Below, one piece after another: positions 40,715 through 49,611 of a stretch of DNA of 64,000 nt; the first letter of the stretch is position 1, and the number at the start of each line of letters is the position of its first letter. Source of the stretch: Streptomyces physcomitrii (GTDB taxonomy: Bacteria; Actinomycetota; Actinomycetes; Streptomycetales; Streptomycetaceae); contig NZ_JAAWWP010000012.1 in assembly GCF_012273655.1 (NCBI RefSeq), positions 1-64,000 of the forward strand, given 5' to 3'. The notes beneath the pieces are model-generated. The model did no database searches, was not told where the DNA came from, and worked only from the letters and a program-made list of their open reading frames with translations. Position numbers and translations under genes: made by a program.

Positions 40715-41772
40715 CCGTGCTCTGCGTACGCTTCGGACTCGCCCCGGGGCAGGACGGGGTGATGTCCCAACTGCTCGCGCTGCTCGGTGAGTTCACCCCG
40801 CTGGTGCAGGCGCTGCCGCCGGACGGGGCGCTCGCGGACCTGCGCGGGGCCGAGCGGTACTTCGGCCGGGACGCCGTCCAGCTCGCCGAGGTGATCCGGG
40901 TCCGCGCGCTCGCCCGGCACGGGGTGGACTGCGTGGTCGGGGCCGGGCCCACCCCGGTACCGGCCCGGATGGCCGCGGCCGAGGCGGAGCCCGGCAGGCC
41001 CCGGGTGGTGCCCGAGGAGGCGGACGGGGTGGGGGAGTTCCTCTCCGGCAGGCCGGTGGCCGCGCTGCCCGGGGTGGGCCGGGCGACCGTCCGTACGCTC
41101 GACTCCTACGGGCTCGACACCCTCGGCCGGGTCGCCGCCGCCCCGCTGCCCGCCCTCCAGCGGCTGCTCGGCGCCCGGGCCGGCCGGGAGCTGCGCGAGC
41201 GGGCCCGGGGCACCGACCGCAGCCGGGTGGTGCCGGATGCCGCCGCCCGCTCGCTGACCGCCGAACGCCGCTTCGACCGCGACGAGTTGGACCCCTTCCT
41301 GCACCGGCGCGCCCTGCTCGCCGCGGCCGGTGAACTCGGCGCGGGGCTGCGCGCCGAGCACCAGGTGTGCCGCACCCTGAGCCTGACCGTGCGCTGCGTC
41401 GGACGCACCGGCCACGCCGGGCTGACCCGCAGCAGACGGCTGCCCGAGGCCGGGGCGCACTCGGCGGTGCTGAGCGCCGCCGCGTACCGGATGTACGAGT
41501 CGCTCGGCCTCCAGCGGGCCAGGGTGCGCGGGATCCTGCTGCGCGCCGAGGGACTCGGCCCCGCCGAGAGCGCCTCCCGCCAGCTCAGCTTCGACCCGGT
41601 GGACGACAAGCTCCGCCGGATCGAGGAGGTCGCCGACCGGGCCCGCGCGAAGTTCGGCCCCCGGGCGGTCATGCCGGGCACCCTGGCGGAACCGGATCCG
41701 AAGCCGCACGCGAAGCCCGAGTCGAAGCGGCGCCGGGGCACCCCCGACCCACCGGCCAAGAAGGCCGGTTGA
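40711..41772 (+). CDS. Y-family DNA polymerase-like protein, ImuB-like (non-catalytic)
   Basis: A 353-residue protein coupled to dnaE2. It keeps the helix-hairpin-helix (ALPGVGRATVRTLDSYGLDTLGRVA) and little-finger regions. The catalytic acidic motifs are missing: the N-terminus reads MTVLCVRFGLAPG where DxDxFFA is expected, and DLRGAERYFG replaces SxDEAYLD. A QLSFD motif near residue 291 fits a beta-clamp-binding site. This matches the role of mycobacterial ImuB, a non-catalytic hub that brings DnaE2 to the clamp. No imuA-prime gene is visible next to it. The C-terminal 30 residues are basic and Pro-rich. Confidence 0.8.
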   Translation: MTVLCVRFGLAPGQDGVMSQLLALLGEFTPLVQALPPDGALADLRGAERYFGRDAVQLAEVIRVRALARHGVDCVVGAGPTPVPARMAAAEAEPGRPRVVPEEADGVGEFLSGRPVAALPGVGRATVRTLDSYGLDTLGRVAAAPLPALQRLLGARAGRELRERARGTDRSRVVPDAAARSLTAERRFDRDELDPFLHRRALLAAAGELGAGLRAEHQVCRTLSLTVRCVGRTGHAGLTRSRRLPEAGAHSAVLSAAAYRMYESLGLQRARVRGILLRAEGLGPAESASRQLSFDPVDDKLRRIEEVADRARAKFGPRAVMPGTLAEPDPKPHAKPESKRRRGTPDPPAKKAG

Positions 41773-41826
41773 CCAGGCGGACCGCCCGTTCGACCGGCCG
41801 CTCGGCGCGGGGAAGCGCACACCGTC

Positions 41827-41877
41827 CCGCCCGGGTGCGGTGCCGCCGGAGGACCGGTGGGCACCGCACCCGGGCGG
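41827..41877. terminator. 18-bp perfect hairpin between converging genes
   Basis: 41827-41844 pairs with 41860-41877 around a 15-nt loop. It is the longest perfect stem in the window and probably terminates both dnaE2-polY and the large minus-strand gene. Confidence 0.88.
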
Positions 41878-41881
41878 CGGT

Positions 41882-44800
41882 TCAGTCCACCGTGAAGGAG
41901 GCCTCCTCGGCGGTGCCGTTGACCGTGACCCGTACGGTGGCCTTGCCGGGGCGCAGGCCGGTGAGCTTGCCGGTCGCGGGGTCGTACGCCGCGACGTCGG
42001 CGGGGCCCGCATCGTCCGGGGCGCCGACGTACAGGTTCGAGGAGCCCGACCAGTCGGCGCTCAGCGGGAAGCCGACCGGCACCTCGCGCGCCTCCTCGCC
42101 CTCGCCCTCGCCCTGGGTCACCGTGGCGGTCACCGACTCGGCCTTGTCCACGGGGAGTCGGTCCGGGGCGCTCAGGCCGAGCCCGTCCACATGGGCGCAG
42201 GTCTGCACGGACAGCCAGTCGGGGCCGCCCGCCCACGGCCGGTTCCGGGTGTCCTCCTGCTGCCCGGCCGGCACCGGGTCGACGCCGACCATCGACCAGC
42301 CGGTGAAGCCGCCCTGGTCGGGCGCGGTGGCGGGGGCCTTGCCGGAGTTGCCGTTGACCAGGTAGGGCACCCCGTCGACGTGCGAGGCGTGGAAGGTGCC
42401 GACATGGGAGCCGATGAAGCCCGCGCCCTTGCCGGTGGTGCGGCGGAAGTCGGTGAGCCAGTTCTCCAGCATCGCGGCCTCCTTGCGGCTGTTCAGCTGG
42501 CTGCCCTGCTGCGGGGTGGGATCGCGCGGCGGCACGTGCTCGATCACCGCCACCGAGCCGATGTCCGGGTCCTTCGCCGCCTTGTCCAACTGGCCGCGCA
42601 GCTCCTTGATCTGCTCGTAGCCGCCGCCGCGCAGGGTCAGGCTGGAGGTGTCGAGGGTGAGGAAGCGGGTGCCCTTGTGGTCGAAGGTCCGCTGCGCGGC
42701 GCCGAACTCCTCGGTGAAGTTGTCGATCTTGCCGCCCATGACCTCGTGGTTGCCCGGTACGTAGTACCAGGGCAGGTCCTCGCCCAGTTCCTCGTCGAGG
42801 ACCTTGTGGGCGAAGGCGAGGTCCTCCGGTGAACCCTCGTCCACCAGGTCGCCGTTGACCACCAGGAAGTCGGGCCGGGCGGCCTTGATCTCCTTCAGGG
42901 TGCGGCGGGCCTGGGCGACCACCGGGCTGTCCGGGTCCGCGGCCACGAACTGCGCGTCGGACATCACGGCGAACCGCCAGTCGCGGCCGTCCGCGTCCGC
43001 CGCCGTGGAGATGAGCGGGTCCTTCGCGACCGGCTGCGCGGGCAGGTCCACGTCCGGCGGGACCTCGGCGGTCAGGTCGTCGAAGGTGACCTTGCCCGCG
43101 TACTGCCGGGAGGCGATGGTCTCGGCGACATAGAAGCGGTGCACGCTGACCGGGTAGTTCGTCCCGGCCGGGACCTTGAACTCGATCTTCTTCCAGCCGG
43201 TCCAGTCGACGAAGGGGCCGCGCAGCAACTGGTCGGCGCCCGCCGCGTCCTTGAGGTGCAGGGTCGGCCAGGTGCCCTTGCCGTCGCCCTTGATCCACAG
43301 GCCGAAGGACTGCGGCTGGCCCGCCACCGGGATCGTCTCGGGCGGGGTGGCGTACGCGGCGCGGGTGGCGTTCGACTTGGTGAAGTCGTAGGTCATCTCC
43401 AGGCCGGTGCCGTCGTGGCCCTCCGGGGTCGGTTCGAGCGAGCCGTCGGCGCGGGCCTGGCTGAACTTCCAGGACTCGGCGTCGTCGAAGTCGGCCTCCT
43501 GCTGCTCGGTGAGGCCGACGGTGACCGCGAGGACGGTGCTCTTGCCGCCGACCTCGGCGGTGACCTGCCCGGAGAGCTGCTCCCCGGAGCCGTCCTCGGC
43601 CTTGACGGTGAAGCCGCCCCGGTCGTCCGGGGTGATCGAGAAGAGGTCGTGGTCGTAGTCGAGGGTGGCGTCCGCGGGTTCGATCGGGGCGCTGCCGCCG
43701 TGGGCGTCCAGGCCGACGAGTCCGAAGTGGCCGCTCTCCTCGGCGCTGCCGATGCCGACCCGGCGGGTGCTCGGCTGGATCCGGTCGAGCTTGTCGAGGA
43801 CGGTCAGTTCGACGTCGCCGGAGGCGCCGCCGCCGGCCGCGGTGACCTTCGCGGTGCCGCCGTGCCCGGCGGTGAACACGCCCTTCGCGTCGACCTCGCC
43901 GACCGCCGGGTCCGAACTGGTCCACTGCGGGGTGGCGTCCGCGGGTCCGTAGGTCTCGTCGTAGGCGCTGGCGGTGAGTTCGCGGGTCAGGCCGGGGAAG
44001 ACGCGCTCGGGGTGGCCGCCCTTGACCTGGTCGACGGTGGCCGCGTCGGCGGCCTTCATGGCGGTCTCGACCCAGTAGTCCTGGACCTTGCCGCTGCCCT
44101 CGGGGGCGGTGAAGGCGAGGCCGTTGGGGACATCGCGCTCCCGGCCGTCCGAGGGGCTGTTCTGCAGCGGGATCTCGTCGCTGCCCGGGGTGCGGGCGAG
44201 GAGCGCGGTGGAGCCGCCGCCGTCGAGGTTGAGCGCGTTGTGGGCACCGGCGCGCTTCATCATCAGGCCCAGCTCGGTGAGGGTGACGCCCACGCTGTCG
44301 GTCTGCCAGCCGTCGACGGTCAGCACCGTCATTTTGCTGCCGTCCTCGGAGAAGCCGACGGCGGTGCGCGCGGCGTTGGCGTTGTTGCCGCCGCCCTCGT
44401 GGTCGACCGGCTCGCCGTCCACCACGAGCAGCTCCCGGCCGCCGATCGCGGTGCCGGGGACCTCGCCCTTGTCGGTACGGGGGCTGTACTCCAGGGAGAC
44501 CTTGTCGCCCGCCTTCAGGCCCGCCAGGGTGTCCGCCCCGGCGTCGCTGCCGAGCAGCACCGTGGTGCCCTCGGGTATCGCGCCCTTGCCGGGCTTGTCG
44601 CCGACCGCGGTGACCTTGCCGTCCACGACGCTGACCTCGGTGGCGCGCTCGCCGCCGTCCACGGTCAGCTTCCGGTCGGCCTCGCCCCACTGGGAGTTGT
44701 AGGCGCCGATGCCGCCCGCGGGCACATCGGCGGTGTTGAGCGCGCCGAGCGCGTGCTTCCCGTCGGGGAGGGTGAGGGTGCCGTCGAAGTACAGCTCCAG

Positions 44801-45415
44801 GATCCGGCCCGCGTCGGCGGGGCCCACCCCCACGACCCGGTTGTTCTTCTCCGCGGGCGATTTGACGAACTCTCCGCCGCGCAGACCCGAACCGGCCGGT
44901 GCCTGGGTGCCGTTGAGATCGAAGAAGTCACCGTTGATCGCGGCGACGGTACGGCGGCCCTTGCCGGGGTCGTGCCCGGCGGCCAGCTCGGAGAGGGTCT
45001 TGCGCCCGGCGACCTTGCCGGAGTCCAGGTAGTCCACCTTGGTGCCGCCGTCGAGGTCCACCGAGAGCGAGTGCACCCGCAGCCACTTGTCGGACTCCAG
45101 GCGGTCGTACGCGTCCATGGTGACGCCCGGGGCGATGGGACGGCTGCGGTGCCCGAGTTCCAGGCCGTCGCCGTCGGAGATGGAGGTGGCCCCGGGGCCC
45201 GCGGCGCCCGCCCCGGTGTCCAGGGTGCTGGCCGGGGGCGGTGCGACGGGCCGCAGCATCTCGTCCGCGGTGCGCGGCACCGGCTCCGGGGCGCGGCCGG
45301 TGGCGGTCGGCGCGGCCGCCTCCTGCTGGGCCGCGGCCGAGCCGCCGGGCAGGACCGCCAGGGCGCCGAGGGCGGTCAGCGCGAGGGCTGCTCTGGGCAG
45401 AGCGTGGTTGAGCAA
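41882..45415 (-). CDS. Secreted phosphodiester glycosidase / metallophosphatase multidomain protein
   Basis: A 1177-residue exported protein. A signal peptide (LALTALGALAVLPGGSAAA) is followed by a phosphodiester glycosidase (NAGPA-type) domain to about residue 440, with NALNLDGGGST around 394-404. Next come Ig-like or bacterial-adhesion segments (about 480-800) and a calcineurin-type metallophosphatase (about 810-1060) with NGDLVDEG and PGNHE, then a C-terminal Ig-like domain. The first phosphatase motif reads SDAQF (D820, Q822) instead of DxH, as in some family members. TTG at 45415 is chosen because CAGGAG lies 5 nt upstream. It probably degrades cell-wall or extracellular phosphodiesters. 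Confidence 0.85.
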   Translation of the reverse strand: MLNHALPRAALALTALGALAVLPGGSAAAQQEAAAPTATGRAPEPVPRTADEMLRPVAPPPASTLDTGAGAAGPGATSISDGDGLELGHRSRPIAPGVTMDAYDRLESDKWLRVHSLSVDLDGGTKVDYLDSGKVAGRKTLSELAAGHDPGKGRRTVAAINGDFFDLNGTQAPAGSGLRGGEFVKSPAEKNNRVVGVGPADAGRILELYFDGTLTLPDGKHALGALNTADVPAGGIGAYNSQWGEADRKLTVDGGERATEVSVVDGKVTAVGDKPGKGAIPEGTTVLLGSDAGADTLAGLKAGDKVSLEYSPRTDKGEVPGTAIGGRELLVVDGEPVDHEGGGNNANAARTAVGFSEDGSKMTVLTVDGWQTDSVGVTLTELGLMMKRAGAHNALNLDGGGSTALLARTPGSDEIPLQNSPSDGRERDVPNGLAFTAPEGSGKVQDYWVETAMKAADAATVDQVKGGHPERVFPGLTRELTASAYDETYGPADATPQWTSSDPAVGEVDAKGVFTAGHGGTAKVTAAGGGASGDVELTVLDKLDRIQPSTRRVGIGSAEESGHFGLVGLDAHGGSAPIEPADATLDYDHDLFSITPDDRGGFTVKAEDGSGEQLSGQVTAEVGGKSTVLAVTVGLTEQQEADFDDAESWKFSQARADGSLEPTPEGHDGTGLEMTYDFTKSNATRAAYATPPETIPVAGQPQSFGLWIKGDGKGTWPTLHLKDAAGADQLLRGPFVDWTGWKKIEFKVPAGTNYPVSVHRFYVAETIASRQYAGKVTFDDLTAEVPPDVDLPAQPVAKDPLISTAADADGRDWRFAVMSDAQFVAADPDSPVVAQARRTLKEIKAARPDFLVVNGDLVDEGSPEDLAFAHKVLDEELGEDLPWYYVPGNHEVMGGKIDNFTEEFGAAQRTFDHKGTRFLTLDTSSLTLRGGGYEQIKELRGQLDKAAKDPDIGSVAVIEHVPPRDPTPQQGSQLNSRKEAAMLENWLTDFRRTTGKGAGFIGSHVGTFHASHVDGVPYLVNGNSGKAPATAPDQGGFTGWSMVGVDPVPAGQQEDTRNRPWAGGPDWLSVQTCAHVDGLGLSAPDRLPVDKAESVTATVTQGEGEGEEAREVPVGFPLSADWSGSSNLYVGAPDDAGPADVAAYDPATGKLTGLRPGKATVRVTVNGTAEEASFTVD

Positions 45416-45649
45416 GGTGACTCCTGTGGTGGGGGATGCACGTGAGCACACTCGGCTGATCAGCATTGTCTTGTGCACGACACGCGCGCCAGGGAGTACC
45501 GGAAAAACCCCGGAAAACCACGGGGCTTTCACACCGCGACCACCGCGTGAACGCCCCGCGTCCGCCGGAAGGCCGGCGAGGGCGCCGCCGCGTGGCTCAT
45601 CGCCCGGGCGGCGCCCCCGCGGTGCGGCTCACCGCCCGGACGGAGCCCC

Positions 45650-45994
45650 TCAGAGCTGGGCGGGCGCGCCGACCCGTACCTCCACCTCCTCGCCGTCCGG
45701 CAGCAACTTCCGTACCGGCCACAGGCGTTCGGAGATGGGGGTGCCCGCTCCGGTGGTGTACGCGGGGACCGTGAGGACGGTGTCCCCGTCCTCGGCGACC
45801 AGCAGCTCCGCGTCCGCGACGACGACCCCGTCGGAGAAGCGCAGGGCCAGGCCGAGGGGCCGGGGAGCGGCGGCGAAGCCCTCGGGGTCGGGGAGTTCCC
45901 GCAAGCGGCAGCTGCCCCCGGGGAAGAGGTGGGTGTGGGCGCAGACGGCGGGATGGACGCGGTCGGCGGGCGAGCCGGGGGAGGGGTGGTCCAT
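45650..45994 (-). CDS. Small conserved hypothetical protein, 114 aa
   Basis: The start ATG at 45994 has AGGAG 7 nt upstream. The N-terminus contains HPAVCAHTHLFPGGSCRL, with two Cys and two His that could bind metal, followed by a beta-rich region (VVVADAELLVAEDGDTVLTVPAYT). It has no signal peptide. I do not recognise a family. It sits between the large secreted phosphodiesterase and a divergent lipase gene. Confidence 0.55.
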   Translation of the reverse strand: MDHPSPGSPADRVHPAVCAHTHLFPGGSCRLRELPDPEGFAAAPRPLGLALRFSDGVVVADAELLVAEDGDTVLTVPAYTTGAGTPISERLWPVRKLLPDGEEVEVRVGAPAQL

Positions 45995-46283
45995 GGCGGG
46001 CTCCTGAGGTGGGTGAAGGCCGGGCCCGCGCAGTCTGGCGCCTCCGGCGGCCGGTCCGGTGCCGTGTCGCGGGCGGTGGGCTTTGCCGCCACCTGATCGG
46101 AGGCGCCGGGTCCCCACCCCGGCCCGGGTGCGCGGGGTGGGCGTACCGGCCCGGCAATTTTCTGCTGACGCGGAGCTTCAATCCGGGGCTACTGGCGCGT
46201 AATTTGGCATGAGCACGGCACCTCGTGATCCGGATCACAGGCGGAATCCCCCTCTCCCTTTCACCGAGCCGCAAGGAGATCAC

Positions 46284-47150
46284 GTGACGCTGCCCTGGAA
46301 GCGCCTGCGCCGCTCACTCGCCGCGGGCCTCCTGCTAGCCGCCGCCTTCACCGCCGCCCCCGCGGCCGCCGCGACCGCACCCGAGCGGACCGCGGCCGTC
46401 AGCTCCGGCTGGAACGACTACTCCTGCAAGCCCTCCGCCGCGCATCCGCGCCCGGTGGTCCTGGTGCACGGGACCTTCGCCAACTCCGTCGACAACTGGC
46501 TGGTCCTCGCCCCGTATCTGGTCGACCGGGGCTACTGCGTCTTCTCCCTGAACTACGGGGAACTGCCCGGGGTCCCGGTCTTCAAGGGGCTCGGCCCCGT
46601 CGACAAGTCGGCCGCGCAACTCGGCACCTTCGTCGACAAGGTCCGCTCCGCCACCGGGGCGGGCAAGGTCGACCTGGTGGGGCACTCGCAGGGCGGCATG
46701 ATGCCCCGCTACTACCTGAAGTTCCTCGGCGGCGCGGACAAGGTCAACGCGCTGGTCGGCATCGCGCCGAGCAACCACGGCACCACCCTCAGCGGCTTCA
46801 CCAAGCTGCTGCCCTACTTCCCGGGCATCGAGAACCTGCTCAACGAGCACACCCCGGCCCTCACCGACCAGGTCGTCGGCTCGCCCCTGATGCAGAAGCT
46901 CAACGCGGGCGGGGACACCGTGCCCGGCGTGCAGTACACGGTGATCGCGACGCAGTACGACGAGGTGGTCACGCCCTGGCGGACCCAGTTCCTGGACGGC
47001 CCCGGCGTACGCAACATCAGGCTGCAGGACCTCTGCGCCGTGGACCTCTCCGAGCATGTGCTCGCGGGCACCACGGACAAGGTCGTCTTCCACGAGGTGG
47101 CCAACGCCCTGGACCCGGCGCACGCCACACCCACCACCTGCTTCTCCTGA
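46284..47150 (+). CDS. Secreted lipase/esterase (alpha/beta hydrolase)
   Basis: A 288-residue secreted protein. The signal peptide (about 1-36) is followed by a lipase class 2/EstA-type hydrolase: VVLVHGTFANSVDNW (oxyanion loop) and GHSQGG with nucleophile S135, with a likely acid D and final His in SEHVLAG. Cysteines at the ends suggest disulfides. GTG at 46284 follows AAGGAG at 5 nt. A strong terminator lies 38 nt after the stop. Confidence 0.9.
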   Translation: MTLPWKRLRRSLAAGLLLAAAFTAAPAAAATAPERTAAVSSGWNDYSCKPSAAHPRPVVLVHGTFANSVDNWLVLAPYLVDRGYCVFSLNYGELPGVPVFKGLGPVDKSAAQLGTFVDKVRSATGAGKVDLVGHSQGGMMPRYYLKFLGGADKVNALVGIAPSNHGTTLSGFTKLLPYFPGIENLLNEHTPALTDQVVGSPLMQKLNAGGDTVPGVQYTVIATQYDEVVTPWRTQFLDGPGVRNIRLQDLCAVDLSEHVLAGTTDKVVFHEVANALDPAHATPTTCFS

Positions 47151-47158
47151 GCGGGCGT

Positions 47159-47192
47159 CCCGCCTGAACGGAAGTCCCGGCTGAACAGATGT
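47159..47192 (+). repeat. 17-bp imperfect tandem repeats after the lipase gene
   Basis: CCCGCCTGAACGGAAGT and CCCGGCTGAACAGATGT are adjacent. Related GGAAGGTGCC repeats occur again at 47226-47265 on the far side of the terminator. Confidence 0.6.
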
Positions 47193-47219
47193 CCCGCCCG
47201 GTCCGCCGGGCGGGACATC
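47188..47219 (+). terminator. 14-bp perfect hairpin after the lipase gene
   Basis: 47188-47201 pairs with 47206-47219 around a TCCG tetraloop. Confidence 0.85.
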
Positions 47220-47277
47220 CCTTGTCCCGGAAGGTGCCCTGTCCGGAAGGTGCCGGGTCCCGGAAGGGCCCGGGTGC

Positions 47278-47412
47278 TCAGTCCTCGGGCCACCACGTCC
47301 GGCGGATGTCCTTGCGGACCTCCGTCCGGCGCGCGGTCTTCTCCTCGGCCTCCTCGCGTACGCGGCGGGAGGGCTGCTTGACGACGGGGCGCTGTACGGT
47401 CACACGGCGCAT
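47278..47412 (-). CDS. Small highly charged protein, 44 aa
   Basis: A 44-residue frame from ATG 47412 to TGA 47278. An excellent AAGGAGG ribosome binding site lies 5 nt before the start. The protein begins MRRVTVQRPVVKQPSRRVRE, continues with an alternating Glu/Arg helix and ends RRTWWPED. It is soluble, probably helical and of unknown function. The strong ribosome binding site and the codon bias make it more than a chance frame. Confidence 0.6.
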   Translation of the reverse strand: MRRVTVQRPVVKQPSRRVREEAEEKTARRTEVRKDIRRTWWPED

Positions 47413-47641
47413 GACTGCCTCCTTGGTGCCCACCGGGTCCCGTACCTGAGTACCGAGGTGAACCCGTGCCGGGAGCGTTCCTCATCAACGGCGCGCTGTC
47501 AGTGGCGACTGTCACGCTGTGGTGAGGCATACCCATCCGAAGCACGTGATGACCATGAGAAGGCCCCCCGATGACAAAACTGCAATCACAAAGCGGGAGA
47601 AACGGCGCATCACGACCGGTTCGAGTGGCCTGAATGCGGTC

Positions 47642-48145
47642 TCAGTCCGCGATCAGGGCCTCGAAGTCGCCCCGCCGGGCGAGGAGTTCGAGGGCGTCCA
47701 GGGCGGCCAGGGCCTGAGCCGCCGCCTGTGGATCGCGCGCCGCGAGACCGCTCTCGGCGAACTCGTCCTCGTCCAGGCGCAGCACCTGCCGCCCGTCCGC
47801 CGAGCGCCACAGATCGAGGTCCAGGTCCTCCACCGTGAGCTCGCCGCCGCCGAGCACCGCGGGCCGGGTGATGTCGCAGTACCAGCCCTTGAGGGTGCCG
47901 TCGGCGGCGCGCACCTCCTTGACGGCGTACCACCGGTGCCGCCAGTAGTGCTCGGTGAAGACGTCCCCCGGCTCGAAGCGGACGAAGCCGAAGTCCCGGG
48001 TGCCCTCGCCCGCCCAGGGGGCGCGGACCGTCAGCCGCTCCCCGTCGTCGCTCAGCAGCCGCGCCGGGTAGCGGATCTTCGTGCGGCCCGCCTTGACGAG
48101 GACCACCCGTACCGTCCCGGGGAGTTCAGCCGAGTGCCCGGACAT
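47642..48145 (-). CDS. DUF402-family protein
   Basis: A 167-residue protein with the DUF402 core: EHYWRHRWYAVKEVRAADGTLKGWYCDITRP and VEDLDLDLWRSADGR, followed by the conserved-looking LDEDEFAESGL. DUF402 proteins include nucleoside di- and triphosphate phosphatases and FomD. ATG at 48145 overlaps the end of the upstream acetyltransferase gene by 20 bp, so the two are co-translated. Activity on nucleotides is inferred from the family only. Confidence 0.8.
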   Translation of the reverse strand: MSGHSAELPGTVRVVLVKAGRTKIRYPARLLSDDGERLTVRAPWAGEGTRDFGFVRFEPGDVFTEHYWRHRWYAVKEVRAADGTLKGWYCDITRPAVLGGGELTVEDLDLDLWRSADGRQVLRLDEDEFAESGLAARDPQAAAQALAALDALELLARRGDFEALIAD

Positions 48146-49055
48146 GGCGCACCTCCGTCCCGCACACCCGGTAGCCGAACCAGGTGTTGACGGCGAGCAT
48201 CGGGCCGTTGTCCGTGTCGTTGCCGGTGAAGGCCTCCCGGATCCCGGCCGCCCGGGCGCGGTGCAGCGAGTCGTTCTTCACCAGCTTGGCCAGGCCCCGG
48301 CCGCGATGGGCGCGCGCGGTGCCGGTCATGCCGGAGGAGTAGCGCGTCTCGCGGTCGGTCTGGGCCAGGCTGAAGGCGACCGGGCGCCCGTCCACCACGG
48401 CGACGGTGGTCAGCTCCAGATCGGTCAGCGGGTGGTGCCAGGTGTCGGCGAGCCACCCCTCGTAGTCCGCGAGGACCGCCCCGACATCGCTCGGCTCGTC
48501 GGCCGTGGTCTCCGCGTCCAGGGCGAAGACCGGCCGCGGATCGGCCGCGAAGGAGGAGGCGGGCCGCAACTCCACCCCGGCCGGGGGTTCGAGGCGCGGC
48601 GGCAGCGCGTCCCGTACCAGGTCCAGGCGGAGGAAGTGCGCGGAGCGCTTGGCGGTGTAGCCGTGCCGGACCGCGAACTCCCGGTTGCGGGGCTCGTCGT
48701 AGACCCAGGACCAGACCTCGCGCGCCCCGGAGCGCGCCAGATGCTCCTCCGCGGCGGCAAGCAGCAGCGAGCCCGCGCCGCGCCCCTCCCGGTCCGGCCG
48801 TACGTAGAGATTGGCGAAGCCCTGCCCCGGTTCCGCGCTCTCGTGCGCGATGCCGACCTGCGCGGTGCCGATGACCTCGCCGTCCTCCTCGGCGACCAGC
48901 GGCCGGAACCGCTTCCGCGCGGGGGCGTGCGCCAGGTCGAAGGCGAGGGAGCCGGCGGTCATCACCATGAAGGGCAGGGCGCGGCGGCGCACCCGGACGA
49001 AGGCCTCGGCGTCCGCGGGGTCCCCGGGGCGCAGCGGGCGAACGATCACATCCAT
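48126..49055 (-). CDS. Double-domain GNAT acetyltransferase
   Basis: A 309-residue protein with two GNAT folds. The first contains ANLYVRPDREGRGAGSLLLAAAEEH (acetyl-CoA loop R-x-x-G-x-G/A) and the second MTGTARAHRGRGLAKLVKNDSLH. Such tandem GNATs in actinobacteria acetylate small molecules or, like MshD, intermediates of mycothiol. This one cannot be assigned. ATG at 49055; the 3' end overlaps the DUF402 gene. It is divergent from the GntR gene. Confidence 0.8.
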   Translation of the reverse strand: MDVIVRPLRPGDPADAEAFVRVRRRALPFMVMTAGSLAFDLAHAPARKRFRPLVAEEDGEVIGTAQVGIAHESAEPGQGFANLYVRPDREGRGAGSLLLAAAEEHLARSGAREVWSWVYDEPRNREFAVRHGYTAKRSAHFLRLDLVRDALPPRLEPPAGVELRPASSFAADPRPVFALDAETTADEPSDVGAVLADYEGWLADTWHHPLTDLELTTVAVVDGRPVAFSLAQTDRETRYSSGMTGTARAHRGRGLAKLVKNDSLHRARAAGIREAFTGNDTDNGPMLAVNTWFGYRVCGTEVRHVRALG

Positions 49056-49170
49056 GCGGCGCACGCTACGCGCGGCACCGCCCGGGGCGCCTCCTGATAT
49101 TCGGCGCCCGATTCCCCGCCCGATTCCCGCCCGTCCGCCGGTCCCGGGGCGCCCGCGCGCCTCGGTGCGG

Positions 49171-49176
49171 GACAAT
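49171..49176 (+). promoter_or_regulatory. Leaderless -10 element of the GntR-type gene
   Basis: GACAAT lies 6 nt before the GTG at 49183 and no Shine-Dalgarno sequence is visible. Confidence 0.4.
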
Positions 49177-49182
49177 CGCCCG

Positions 49183-49569
49183 GTGACCTCGAAGACCGGT
49201 TTGAGCATCGACGACGACGCGGGCACCGCCCCGTACGAGCAGCTGCGCGCGCAGATCTCCAAGCAGGCCAGGACCGGGCGGCTGCCGGTGGGCCACCGGC
49301 TGCCCACCGTGCGCGGCCTCGCCCAGGAACTCGGCCTCGCCGCCAATACGGTGGCCAAGGCCTACCGCGCCCTGGAGAGCGACGGGGTGATCGAGACCCG
49401 CGGCCGCAACGGCACCTTCATCGCCGCCGCGGGCGAGGCCGCGGACCGCAGGGCGGCCGAGGCCGCGCAGTCCTTCGCGGCCCAGGCCAGACGGCTCGGC
49501 CTGACCGAGGACGAGGCCCTGCGCGCCGCCCACCAGGCCCTGCGCGCGGCCTATGGCACGGCGGACTGA
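49183..49569 (+). CDS. Short GntR-family (YtrA-type) transcriptional regulator
   Basis: A 128-residue regulator: a winged helix with PYEQLRAQISKQARTGRLPVGHRLPTVRGLAQELGLAANTVAKAYRALE and GVIETRGRNGTFI, then a short helical dimerisation tail of about 50 residues. That size is typical of the YtrA subfamily, which usually controls ABC transporters. None is adjacent here, so the target is unknown. GTG at 49183 is supported by the -10 element just upstream. Confidence 0.87.
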   Translation: MTSKTGLSIDDDAGTAPYEQLRAQISKQARTGRLPVGHRLPTVRGLAQELGLAANTVAKAYRALESDGVIETRGRNGTFIAAAGEAADRRAAEAAQSFAAQARRLGLTEDEALRAAHQALRAAYGTAD

Positions 49570-49611
49570 ACCCCTCCCGCCGACCGAACTCCTCCCGGGG
49601 GAGCGCACGGC

